Source: Rhodocollybia butyracea (taxonomy: Eukaryota > Basidiomycota > Agaricomycetes > Agaricales > Omphalotaceae). From it: a DNA stretch of 64,000 nucleotides. A program made the position numbers and the translations under genes. This document shows, piece after piece, positions 1-11,751 of the stretch (position 1 is its first letter; every line of letters starts with the position of its first letter). The stretch spans positions 62,001-126,000 of the forward strand of contig JADNRY010000069.1 of assembly GCA_015501585.1 (NCBI GenBank). The letters run 5' to 3'. A model generated the notes under the pieces. The model did no database searches. It saw only the letters and a program-made list of their open reading frames with translations, and was not told the origin of the DNA.

Positions 1-1309
1 CTTAGATCTATTCTCGGCGAAGACGCATCTTGCTTGATGATGACATTCTAGAGCAGCAGTTTTCCAAAATTAAACCATTGTCCAAGCGGTCCGAATCTAA
101 AGCTTTAAAGGGTGTTGTAACATTTCTCTCTTGTATTTGTATGTCATGGGCTCACTTGGTGTATAGCTTTCAAACATCATAGTCACAGAAATAAACATGT
201 AGTCAAGCCCTGCACACACAAAGGTCGATGTGGGAGATCAGCTGGGACTGAATGTCAGTGCTTCACCCAAAAGCAGTTTTGTCAGCGAAACTGTCGCTGT
301 CCTGATGACTGTAAGCATATATTCACTTAACTTCTGTACTTTGTCAGTCTATAATCATTCTATTAGGTCCCTACCGCTTTAAGGGATGTAAATGTAGAAA
401 ATGCAAAGATGACAAGTGTTTATGCCGCCGACTGCGTAGGGAGTGTGATCCTGAGCTTTGCCATTTGTAGATAATCTCGTTTTTTTTTTGTTTGGATCTT
501 CACTAACCTATTTTTTCCATACAGCAAGGATGAAGGTCACTACTCACATTAATATATAACCGTCTTCACTCAAATTTTTGATCTATCCACAGTTTCAAAG
601 AAGACATGTCATAACTCTCATATTCAGTGTGGAGAGCCCAGTGTATGTACTCATAAAAGGAATCTACCCTTGTATTCACTTCGATGTGGCTAGTGCATTG
701 AAATAAAGCAGACAGAGCTTGGGCAAGGTGCCTTTATCTGCCGAAGGATCGAGAAGAATGGATTTATTGCGGGTAAGTTCCATACATATGTTTCTTATCA
801 AAGTTGCTCAAATCTCTTTGCATTAGAGTATGTTGGAGAGGTTCAAGATGCAAATGAACATGGTCATTGGGAGTGAGTGCTTATCTCACAGATCTAAATA
901 ATTTCTCAAGTTGAGTGCTTTTGTCATTCTCCAGTAGCATTCATAAGCTCCGATATCTCAATTATACCTACACTTTGGACCAAAACTTGAATAAGGTATT
1001 AAACAGTGCTCAGATTGGAAATGAGACGAGGTACATCAACCACCATTCACGAAAGTTCAATTGCGAAGCTCGTAGTAAGTTCAGCTTGCTCTGTGCCATA
1101 GCTGTCAAAATGTTTATGTACGGAACTAAAAGATATAATGGTCCATAACGAGTTTCGGATTGGCATATACGCAAGTAAGTTTTCCCTGGAATCCTTACTC
1201 AGAAATCACTCACTTAATTTGTGAACCAGCAAAGACAATCAAGAAGGGCAAAGAGTTGATCTTAAATTATGGAGACACTTATTGGGGAGATAATAAACCA
1301 GACGAGTAA
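1..1309 (+). CDS. EZH-like histone H3K27 methyltransferase, 3' part (5' end outside window)
   Basis: Translation across several short introns gives the cysteine-rich CXC (pre-SET) domain of Enhancer-of-zeste proteins: a CTHKGRCGR segment, then FCQRNCRCPDDC, then CKCRKCKDDKCLCRRLRRECDPELC (about 190-470). A SET domain follows: GAFICRRIEKNGFIAGEYVGE (720-840), then a stretch ending GNETRYINHHSRKFNCEAR (936-1075), and FRIGIYAKTIKKGKELILNYG (about 1135-1275). The NHS/NC and NYG motifs that bind S-adenosylmethionine and form the active site are present. The family is the catalytic subunit of PRC2, which methylates histone H3 lysine 27 in facultative heterochromatin. Reading stops at TAA 1307-1309; the same bases could be a donor (gtaagt), so a short further exon is not excluded. 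The N-terminal part lies upstream of the window. Confidence 0.82.
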
Positions 1310-1314
1310 GTATA

Positions 1315-3318
1315 TTAAGCGTACTTTGATTTTTTACTCGACTTTCTACCTTCTGAGCCGGAATTTTGCTTCCGTTTTGTGCTACCCTTCTCCCCACACT
1401 CAGCTCTGTGCCAACTCTGCAATTGTTCAAGTGTAGTCGTGACAATGCGCCGCTCACCCAAGCGTACAACTGTTGCATGAAACTTCGCCAGTGCCAGATT
1501 TTGGCTTTTGAGGATCTCTTCGTCATGCTAAATAGTGGAAGTGAGCAAGCATAAGTGGATAGCATGTGAGCTGACCTCAATGGTTGAAGGATACCGAGCC
1601 AAACAATTTTTCAGCACTGAAATGAGAAGATCGAGAACTTGAGAGTTAAGTTTCGGTCTTGGAGGTTTTCCCTTTTCTCGGACCTTCTCCCACTCATCTG
1701 CTGGGAGATATAGCAAGCGAATGAAAGAGATCATAACCTGTGGAATTTCATTGTTCATTTCAAGGATAAAAACACTGTTGGCAGTTCATGCTAATTCCGA
1801 TGAACAACGACAGCGAGTACTTACTCATCACCGCCCTCCTCTAACCACCAGTCGATCCTTTCAGTACTTGAGGAAGACACAGTATGCTCAGAAAAGGTAG
1901 AGAGCACCAAATCGGCCCCAATTTCCACTACATCTGCGGGGTTGCCTCTCATGCCTCCAGGCAAAGACAAGAGATCAACATGGCCATAACGACGGAGGAG
2001 TTCTCCATTGCTAAGATCACCATAGGTATTGAACTGTGATATATTGTCAATACTCAGAGTGTCATCGATTTCCAAAAGGATCACCTACGATTTGCTCTCC
2101 AGCTTGAATTTCTTTAGTTGTTATCATTTTCAAATGCAACTCGTCGTAAAAAAGTTTTGCCTAGAGATAAGTATAAATCAGTCTTTTTTTACTGGATAAG
2201 CTTGAGAAATTTACATTTTCAGAGCCATAGCGAGCCTAACAAAACGTCAGTCAAGATGGTTCGGCACAAACCATCAGCCTCACATTGAACAAGTCCGCCA
2301 TTGGCACCATCGATACAACGGAATTCTCCTCATCCTCATCCTCAGAGAGAACGTCATCAGCCTCCTTGGAAGTATCTTCAATATCCTTTGCCTCCTCTTG
2401 AGCGTCACTATCAACATCCATCGCACTTCCTGTACTCTTATCTCCTTCCGGATTTATCTCTTCATCCTCGGCATCTCCTTCGCTGGAACTTGTTCGTTCA
2501 AGGTTGAAACTTCGAGAGAGTATTCGGCTTCCCATCATGTGGTATTCCTCAAAGTCTGGGATAGCAAGCGGTGGAAAGAGATCTGGTCGGCTCTGGTGAA
2601 CATAAGTGTAATCGAAGTGAAGTTAAATGTCGGCACAAACTTGAATAGCAGGCAGGACTTTTTCATGGTAATCACGTTCAGCGTCGTCTCTGCCAAGCTT
2701 TCCTGTGGGAACATATTAGACGAGTTCTAGGTGTTAGGGCACACTTTGACAGACCTACCACTGCAGTCCCTTCGAGTTCCTTCAAGTCAGTATCGTTCCA
2801 GAACATCGGAGTGTCAAAATTTTTCGGTAGAGTGGCTAAGTAGGGATTATTACGACATATAAACCAGTTGAAGCATTCCACAGACCTAAATATGGTCCCC
2901 ACTTGGATTGGGATCCGAGAGAGTTCTCCCACATCATACATAGGATGAGGCCTGACCACCCTTTATCTAATTTTCGCTCCTTCCATGCTTTTAATCCAAA
3001 CTTAGTCGGAAGTGAAGATGTTTTCGTAGAAAGTGTAAAAGAGCGAGAGATGCTGAACAGAATTTCTCCTTCCTACACAGACTTCAGTTCGGTTGTTCAT
3101 CTGCACGAAGCATGACATACATTGAAGTTCCTCAGAGCAATTGCACCGCGACCTCCATCTTCACGAGGAAATTCCTTGAATCCAATAGCAGATAGGTCTA
3201 TAATCCCTGCAACAAACGAGATCATGACAAAAATCAAACTTTTATCTGCCGAATACTCACCAAAATTCTCAGAAAAAGATTGAAGGAAAATTTTCAGCAA
3301 ATCTTCATTGGAAGACAT
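1315..3318 (-). CDS. SET-domain protein-lysine methyltransferase, Rkm4/SETD6 type
   Basis: Spliced exons on the minus strand give an N-terminal SET region (GFKEFPREDGGRGAIALRNF near 3140-3190), a GEILFSISRSFTLST segment, a WNDTDLKELEGTAVVG motif (2760-2800), an insert rich in Asp/Glu, then VVSMVPMADLFN (near 2300) and FNTYGDLSNGELLRRYGHVD (near 1990-2040). These are the split-SET motifs of the Rubisco-LSMT/SETD6/Rkm4 group. A C-terminal substrate-binding domain follows (ISFIRLLYLPADEW, then LNSQVLDLLISVLKN), ending KSSKKSKYA before TAA at 1315-1317. Relatives methylate non-histone lysines, ribosomal protein L42 in the case of yeast Rkm4. Start chosen at ATG 3318 (MSSNEDLLKIF); an upstream in-frame ATG at 3366 is possible. 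The gene ends 5 bp from the EZH stop on the other strand. Confidence 0.8.
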
Positions 3319-4686
3319 ACCGTTAGCCGTAAAGGCGTAGACGCTCTCCGGGCCGGCCGATAGCATGAGCGCTCAAGCGCTTATAAATTAAAAAGTTACT
3401 GTAAGTAAGATCGGCATCAATATTGCAGCTCTCCCCTATAACTACTGATACCTATCCTCTCGAGGCTAAAAACCCCATCTATCACAAATCAAGGCCATCA
3501 CCAGGGTCTACCTCTTAATCCAGTCTGTTTTCATTTAACCATTGTCTGGGACGTTTGAAGATTTCTTCGATGATCTCCGAGTCGGGTCTCGACGAACTTT
3601 GGGGTCTAGTTTTTGAATAGGGCGGTGATTAGGATGAGATTAGCTCTTCTGCTAGATTTCTAGATCTCCCCGAATGAATGAGTTGATGGACCTGACTGAC
3701 AGGTAGTATTGTTACCTATGTTTCCTTTATGGGACCACTCTCATGACTGGGCCGTATAATCCATATCCATCCATATGCAAAGGTTTATGGATAATCTATC
3801 ACTAAAATCTCACAGTACAATTATCTACAAGTGCTTGTCTCTAACTACCAAACTAGTAGGTTAACGAGAAGGCTGGCTTTATTAGAACCTGAGAAAATCA
3901 CAAAGGGAAACGCGGATATGAAGCCTGAGGGTACGCGGGCTTACCACTAGAACAGCTAGGCGGCTGTAACTTCCAATTATACCTCCCTCGTTGCGTCGAT
4001 AAGTTCTAAAGTCTATCTTCAGTGGATAATGCAAATACCTAGTCTCCTATAAGCAGACTCGTTATACACTGACGATCCATACGGATGTGTGTATATAGCA
4101 AATACCCAACAAATACCAAATACTCGCAACCCTCTGCGATATACCCACCTTGAGAAATTCAAACTCTGACACCCACTACGGAAGACCATCTTGCACGAAG
4201 ATACGGTTCTCCGCGCAAATCGCCTCTATTCACAGATTATCCAGGACCAGGACGAATAAGGTGAACGGCTATACTTGGCTGAAGGGGGGTATTTTGTTTG
4301 AATCGATTGAGTAAGTACTTCGCACAAACCTTTGACAATGTGTTTTGTCAAGTATGAGTAAACAATATGTACATCTCAAGCTTTGCGGTGATTAAGATTC
4401 GAGCGACTTAGGGCGTATTAAATGATTACTTCTTAAATCAAAAACATTGGCGACCCCACTAAACATGACTAGATCGATATATAATAAGACTTATTTTTGA
4501 GATCAATTTATTGCGCGCGTAGGAGTACCTCATGACGCGCATGGAACTATCTAAGAAGGCCCTTTTGCTTTCCGTTCCCCCGCGGTTCTGAAGGGCCCTC
4601 AGACAGAGTGAGTGTGGAGAAACTCACTTATATCCCCCTGCAGTCCGGCTTATCCCCAACCGTTCCTTCAACCGCCTAGTAAGACT
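3319..4686. other. Intergenic, no gene seen
   Basis: About 1.4 kb between the Rkm4-like start and the P450 3' end. No ORF with family character, tRNA or clear repeat was found on either strand. The first part must hold the Rkm4-like promoter. Confidence 0.5.
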
Positions 4687-4735
4687 TTAATTTTCCTTCA
4701 TCGCCTTGATGAGCAACGGTAAACTTTCAAGATCT

Positions 4736-6909
4736 TTACCATCGACATTCACTATTGGCCGTACTACGATGCCTCTGTTTTTTTATCAACACGTCTTTCA
4801 CAGGGACACCAAGATTGAATTCGAAAGCGCGAACGAGTGTGAACAACAGGACTTTCATTCTGGAACGGTCGAGTCAGAAAGGACCAGGGTGATGGGAAGG
4901 TACTCACTCTATCAGAGAAAACCTCCACCCAATACAAGCATGATTACCCGCTGAGAAGGTTAAAATATGTCCCCATACACTGGGGATAGCGGCAACTGCA
5001 TCAGGTATTTTCTCCCAGCGTTCAGGTCTGTCAGACGAGTGAGTTGCAAACGGCGCGGCGCGAGTCAATGATCATACCGGAATTCAGCAGCATCGGGACC
5101 CCAGAGCTTCTTATCCCTGTTTACAGCGTGTATAGAGACAGTGGTGACTTGCCCTTTCTTTATTCTAGGGAACTTGAGTTTAGATTAGCCGAAAACATCA
5201 AAAAGTCATACTTACAATATCTGAGTGTGAACCGTTCCTCGTGAATCTGTGATGGGGTCTCGTAGAGAAACTAAGTCGTCTTTCATGGCTACACGCGCGG
5301 TCTGGGGAACTGGACAATACAAGCGCAGTGTTTCACGAGCAAAGGCATTGAGATATGGGAGAGCATTCAACTCGTCCATTGAAGGCTGATCAGATTTGAC
5401 GTCGAGAAGCTCCAGGCGGAGTTTGACCTGAACATCTTGGTGTAAAGACAGAGCGTAAAGGGCCCATGTAGTCGAAGTTGCGGTTGTTTCGTGTCCGGCT
5501 ACCAGAAAAGTGGGGACCTCTAAAAGTGAATGGTCATTAATGACAATGAGAAAGGGGCGTGAAAGACGTACGCGCTAGCACATCGGCATCGCTCATACGC
5601 TGACTGAGAGGGATATCATTGCTCATATTGGACCGAACAAGAAGGCTCAGTAAATCCTTTGAGGTAGTGTCACCCTTCTCTCCTGTCCCACTTTGTAGAG
5701 TCTGAGCCTCGTTCAAAAGTTCATTGCCAATGCGGGCCATTGTCTTTTTGGCTTTCTTGAAACCTGCACTACGGAACGACGGCTATAGAGGAGAACAAAA
5801 CGTGTTATTCTAAAATGAATTCAAGGTTGACGACGCATAACTCACAAGGACCCTGAAAATAGGTAGCACCGCCTGCAAAATGTGCCATGGTCGCCGTTCT
5901 CTATCCTGAGATGCAATTCGGAATGCTTCGTAGAGCTCGCTTATTTTCCCTTCGTTGTTGAGGGCGTTGAAGTCATACCCGAACCCTAAACGCAGTTCTG
6001 GGTTAGGACTCAGAAGGAAAAATACTACGCGGAGAACTACCTGCCATTCCTATTATGTCAAGCGTGACCTTCCCCAACCCCTCGATGGATTCAACGTTGG
6101 CACCGACGGAGCTTTCCGCGGTCTTCGTAGCCCATACGTCGCGAAGCTAAAATAATAGCATGTCAGGATCAGGACGAGCATGAAATTTGATTTTGAGCAA
6201 CAGACCAAAAGTGCCTTCGCATAGAATATATCGATTAATTGACGGACCTGTGTCGAGCCAAAGGCCGGGTTCTAGAAGGATCTTCAATCATACGGGCTAC
6301 CATCGGTTAACAGGCATCCTACCATCACTCGCCTCTAAACTCATCGGTTGGCACGATATGTCGAATGGATTATGAAGACGTGAAAACGCACCTGCAATTT
6401 ATGGTGCTCCCCTTCAGTAACCAGAACGCCATTCTCAAGGATCCGGCTAAGGAGGTATCGTGCGCTACCAGGCTTCTCATAGTCGTGATCGTTTTTGAGA
6501 ATATGGTGGATGAGATCGAGATCCTTCGTGAGCAGACGGTTTTCCTGTTCGACGACGAGTTAAAACGAGCGTCAAGCGCGTGTGGATAAGAGTCTACATT
6601 CAAAGGTCCTTTGATTTTATAGGTCGAGCCATAGTGCTCGAAATCTTGTTCAGACTGTGAAAAGAACTTGTGAGTACAACCAAGCTATATTCAAGTTTAA
6701 TGTTCGACTGTACTCACAATAAGAAAGTCTTGATTCATATGCCCAGTCCAGAAACTAGGACTCGCAGGTCCTTGTATGTATCGGAACGGGGATGTTAATT
6801 TGTTGTAGATCACTTTGAAGATCAAGTACACAAGACCAGCACCAAGTCCAACGAACGCGATTGAATTATTGTTCATGATATCTTTGAGAGGTTCAAGAAT
6901 TGTCGACAT
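4736..6909 (-). CDS. Cytochrome P450 monooxygenase, C-terminal frameshift
   Basis: The start at ATG 6907-6909 gives an N-terminal membrane anchor (residues about 17-35) and a Pro-poor hinge (SPFRYIQGP). Later exons carry [34 protein letters not shown], the I-helix region with a HETT-like site (about 5480-5520), the ExxR helix (ETLRLY, near 5330), the [19 protein letters not shown] meander (about 4985-5030) and the heme loop [19 protein letters not shown] with its Cys codon near 4935. Such P450s are microsomal and use NADPH-P450 reductase; the substrate cannot be told. After the sequence [13 protein letters not shown] the frame is lost at a run of seven T (4778-4784, seven A on the coding strand). 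As written the protein ends at TAA 4736-4738. One base fewer would give the usual family tail and a stop at 4687-4689. All catalytic residues lie before the break. Confidence 0.82.
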
Positions 6910-7906
6910 GGGTGTGATAGCTATGACGTATTAGCGATGCATAGCTTAACCTTTAAATACTTGGCTTCCGTCGGATGCGTCAGGATGCGTCGGATCGGAA
7001 ACGCGGATAAACACGGATAGACGGAGGTGACATTGAAGCACCGTGGCACACGTGCGACGCGATTGTTACTGGGTTGAATGAGAACCGCCGGGTCGGTTAC
7101 TTCCTAAGTTCCTTCCTTCCTTCTTTCCTAAACTCTGTACGGCTTCAAAGAGAGCGATTCATATCAGAGCGACAAAGTCAAGAGTTTGTCAGTTTCCGGC
7201 GCACATGTGATAGTCGGGATCATCATAAAATGGCTATGGCTCTAGCTAGATGGTCTAGCGAACTTAGAGGAAGGAAGGAAAATGAAGACTGGCAGGTACA
7301 ATCAGTCTTTAATAGCACTAGTTTTGTAACTTCAAAATTAACACTGACCATGTTTGTTTTTAATCCACAAGGCACAACAACAACTTGATACAAATCTTCC
7401 TAGTAGATAAAGTGTGAGGTAATGTAAGGATATATGGTAGGGTGGAAGCAAGATAAGTGGAGCATGCAGCAAAAACATCAAAGCCTATGGTTGCAAAGCA
7501 AAACTTGACATTGACAAGCTTGAGAGTTAATGGAAACAAAAGAAGCCGAAAGCGAAAGATACTAGTAATGGGGCATGCAGCTAGATATACAGTTGTAATA
7601 GAAGACCAGATATAAAACACCTGCAAAGCAATTATCGGTGAAAATGTTCAGCCACAAAGCCAAAAACACAACATACTCGAGATATTTGACACGGAACCAA
7701 TAATCAACTTGGTCCAAAGCTCATTAATGACAGCCCACCCACCCAACACAGCTCCATGACCGACCGACCAACTGGAGTCAACTTCAACTTCAATCCCGCC
7801 CCTGGGCCCCAGCTACTCTTTGGCCCCTGATCATCAGTTCCAGCGTGCGCACCATCGGCATTCTCTTCAGCGAAATCCTCAGCGACCATACCCATAGGAA
7901 GCGGGT
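6910..7906. other. Intergenic, P450 promoter and downstream region of the next gene
   Basis: Holds the P450 upstream region, with two direct GGATGCGTC repeats (6973-6981 and 6983-6991) about 65-80 bp before the start codon. A minus-strand open stretch at 7704-7913 joins the frame of nothing I can prove, but could be a last exon of the neighbouring gene. Confidence 0.4.
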
Positions 7907-10900
7907 TCAACACTTTACAAAGCCGAGAGAAACTAGCGCCTCGGGATCAAACTCAACCCCCGATTCTCGAGAGTGACAAACGGCGATGATGGTCGGGTCC
8001 GGCATGAATGAAGATATTCCTGGGGTTCCAGGATCGATGAAACCTCCCGCATTATACTCCCTCCATGCTTCATCCATCGGCCCATTTACTGTCAATCCCT
8101 CATCTGGTACTCTCACTCCCGTACCCTGCAAGTCACGGTACGAAACTTGGCGGGCGGTAATTAAGAACCCAGGGAGAAGAATATTGCGATCGTCGTTAGC
8201 ATGGACCTGAGCCCATGTGAGGTTACTGACCGAATGACTTCCGCTTTGGGTAGCACTGTTGGTACCCGTTCCTCCGGAACGACCAAGACCACTGCCTAGA
8301 GATCGGGAAGACCGCAAGAAGCCCGAGCCATCATTCGAAGATGTTGGAGAACCATGTGAGGATTTACCTGATTCCCTTCCAGATTCCCTTCCAGAGCCAG
8401 AAGATACGCCTTTAACCTTGTTTTTCTTGTCCTTCTTGTCTTTCTTATCCTTCTCTTTCCGGTCGTGAGCCTCCTTCTCATCTTTTGGCGGGAACCCAAT
8501 CAGCGTATCAATCACGGCCAGCGCAACATCATCATTGGACTTGGCGTTATCTCTTTTGCCTTTCTCCTTCTCTACCTGTGGGTCGAGAGCTTTGTACCAA
8601 ACCAGAAGGAAAGTCTTCCTCTCTGGTGGAATATGCATTTTTCGGGTAGGAGGATAATCGTGCGTCCCACGATGAGACGGCGGATCTGTATCTCCGGGCC
8701 AAAGAGGAAGAAGCATGCATAGCGACTCTGGAGGGACAGAAGAAAATACATCTTTAGATGGATCTGAGGCGGCCTTTCTCCCACTTTTACTTCCTTTTCC
8801 GCCGACACTTTTTCTTCTTCCGCAGCAGACCCGCCTGAGCTCGAACTCTTACTCGCACCACTGTCAGCCCCAACACGACTACCTCGTCGACCATGTGAGG
8901 GCACGCGGGGCGAACTAGGCAACAATCCTACATCCTTGAAGCTCGTGTTCAAATTACTCACCACTCTTCTCTGCTGTTCTTGCTTCCCCCTGCTCGGGAA
9001 GGTCAACCACGGAGGGTCAAAAGCGGGACCAGCAGTCGCGCGCAACGCGGAAGCAGATGGATCAAGGGTATCAACGACACCTGAGCGGATGCCGTTGCGG
9101 TTGATGAGACGTTCGAGTAGAGAAAACGGGGAGGTAGAGGAGGTAGAGGAGGAGATGGAGGACTCTGACATGTACTGGAGAACTCGCTGTCGATCTAGGA
9201 CACTAACATCAACAGTACCGTATGCCTCGCTGTGTGGCGTTCGGATGATTCGAAATGTTCTAACTCATCATCATCCTCATTGAAGGAACTCTCGTCGGTC
9301 TCATTTTCGTTGTGGTAGCCATTGCGGCCGTTGTACCACCGTCGTCCGCGCCGCCGATGTGCTGAGGGAGAAGGATGAGAGGATGCAGAAGTAGCATCGG
9401 ATGCGGAAGAAGCGTCAGAAGCAGAAGTTTCGGACATTTCTGAATCGATAAGGGTGGAGGACCTGTCGGTGTTCTCGGTGTTCTCGGTGTACGAGGACGT
9501 ACGATGCGACACAAGCATGCTTTCAGATGTGTATGGTGGTATTCGGGGTGCTGGCGAAGATGGGGACGACGTGGCTGTAGGGGTTGTAGCATTGGAAGTC
9601 GGGTTTGACATCGTCTCAGGTTGAGTAGGAGGACCAGGATAAGAGAGTTCAGACACAGTGAGGGGAGTGGGTATAGGAGGTGATGAGGTATCAGAGGGAC
9701 TGTGAACGGGACTGTGAGCGTGAGGAGAAACTGAAGTCGATGGCGACGGAAGTGGGGGAACCGGGGGTATTTCCGGGGACCCAGAAGAGACCTGCGATAC
9801 AGGCCCACCGAGGCTCATCTTCCGACGTACTTTATTCGGTGACGATGGAGTCGAAGTGCTTCCTTCCCCACCCACTGATTTTCTTCGTCTAGCTTCCTTC
9901 TCCACATCCCCACTTCCATTACCCAATAACCCGTGTTCAGCCAACATCTTCGTGGTCGTTGTGCTCGTAAATGCTTCCTGAACCCTTCTCGGAGCCAGTA
10001 ATATTACTTTACTACCCGCTGTTCGAGACACCGACGAAGCACCGCCAGCGCTGAAATGTGGTGGGAGATGTGGAGGTACGGGCCGGCTGAGCTTGTACTT
10101 GGTCTTCCTCCATGTACACTAGGAGAAGTGTAATTTGAATGAGTCTTGTAGAATCTAGTTAAACTGAAAGCCATCGCTTTCGAATGTTTATGGACTGTTA
10201 TAGGTGGGTGAGGAAGTTGTAGGTGGTCCGCGTCCGCCTTGGGTGATATCTCAGTATTCTGCATTGAATCGCCTCGAAAGCGGATCAGCAGTCGCTGCTG
10301 TGGCCTTTGCTTGAATCTGAAGACATTTCATCAATGTTTGACAAGAGTGCAACACAAATAGACTTGCCTCCATCCCTCCCGTTCTTGCCATTCCTCCCGA
10401 CATCTTCCCTTTGAACGTTCCAATCTCCTAGTAACCCATTACTCCAGGTCTCCTCTGATCCAACGGTCATCCCGCGCCAGTGAAGAGTCGCACGCCTGAG
10501 ACGTTCTTTTTCGCGCTCCTTCTGAGAAGTGGTATGATTGGATTCTCGAGACGAATCGTCAGTATCGGTGGCGGTACTAGTAGTGGAATAGCTGGCGTAG
10601 CCCTAGACGTCGAGCTCGACGTCCGTACACGAACAGGCTCCTCTTTGACTTCAGGTGATTTCGGGCTAGGAATTGCCACCTCTTTTCCTTTCACATCCGA
10701 ATGAGCTTCCCTCCGAAATGTCCAGTATTTCCTCTGCTCTCGGTATACATCCCCACCCACTTCAACAGTCCTTCGGCAAACGAGTCATCGTGGATAAACA
10801 TGTTACTTGTTGAGTTTGAAGAGGCCACTGTTGCAGTTGAGGGTCGACGGCCAGTGAACCAGGAAAGGAACAGAGAGTTTCCGAGTGAATTTTTGCGTGG

Positions 10901-11751
10901 GGTATGAGACTGGTCTCTATTCGGAGCGGAGATGGAGATGGCAGAAGGCCGCCTGACGAAATCCGGTGAGATATCTGCTCCGAAAGATGTGATATATGCC
11001 AAGTCAAAATCGGTGTCTGTGGCATCTGTAGGTGAAGTTGAGGAAGTGGGAGCTGCAGCGAGGACTGTCTCTGTGACAGGAGAACTAGATTCAAACGGCG
11101 AAGTAAACATTGAAGGTTGCCCGTTTGTATCAACTAAACTATTGGATGTCGCTCTCCGCAGTGTTTTGAGCGTCGCTATGCTGCCTTCGCGGTCTCGGTA
11201 TCCTCCTGGGGGACCATATCCATTGCTAATATAACCAGTGCCGACGGAGAACCGTGCTGAACTGATTTCGATGTTTCGTCGTCTTCTGGATATTCCAAGT
11301 GGTCAAATTCGTACGAATCATCGTCCGAGGAGAATTCAACTTCATGCAAGTGGGAAGCACGAGTATCTGCCTCAGATACAAACGATGAAGGCGAGGGTGT
11401 AGGCGATAGCCTGGAAGATGTTGATAGCCTGGATGACCCAGCATATGGTGCAAAATCAGTCTGCGAAACGACGCTTGGCCTTGGCGTGACGTCTATAGTC
11501 GTCGTTGTTGGAGATATGTTTTCGCCCTCTTCGTCGTCTTCGCCTGCTGCAGTAGCGAGTTTGGCATTACCGAAAGAAAACGAGTTAAGGGAGTTTCTTG
11601 TATAATCGTCAATGCGATGTGTGTATGTATTATGGTCCATTTCGAGGTTGCTAGATGAGATTAGCCTATGTTTGTTCATAATAATGTACAAAACTCACTC
11701 TAATCCTCGGCCCAATCCCGCATTGTCATGTACGCTCTGGCCACCGTTCAT
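7907..11751 (-). CDS. Large Ser/Thr-rich protein of unknown function
   Basis: I do not recognise this family. Start at ATG 11749-11751 (MNGGQSVHDNAGLGRGL) followed by an intron (gtgagt to ctag). Later exons include ARFSVGTGYISNGYGPPGG with REGSIATLKTLRRATS (about 11120-11250), SLFLSWFTGRRPS (about 10850), FAEGLLKWVGMYTESRG (10720-10790) and long Ser/Pro/Thr-rich stretches. The C-terminal third looks folded and conserved: EAYGTVDVSVLDRQRVLQYM (about 9170-9230), VVDTLDPSASALRATAGPAF (about 9060), SFKDVGLLP, SLCMLLPLWPGDTDPPSHRG (8650-8720), PPERKTFLLVWYKAL (8590-8630), a Lys/Asp-rich linker and ILLPGFLITARQVSYRDLQG (8120-8180). It stops at 7907. Several exon joins are unsettled, and two adjacent genes cannot be excluded. 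The low-complexity segments with folded islands suggest a regulatory or scaffold protein, but that is only inference. Confidence 0.55.

Noticed and set aside
1239..1580. 113-codon minus-strand ORF
   Set aside because: It overlaps the last Rkm4-like exon in another frame; the coding frame is fixed by the family sequence ending KSSKKSKYA at 1315.
3367..4686. Possible gene in the gap before the P450
   Set aside because: No open frame with protein-like composition or splice-joined family motif was found on either strand.
9260..9808. 182-codon minus-strand Leu/Pro/Arg-rich ORF
   Set aside because: It is a shadow of the Ser/Pro-rich frame of the long unknown gene; composition follows from the other frame.
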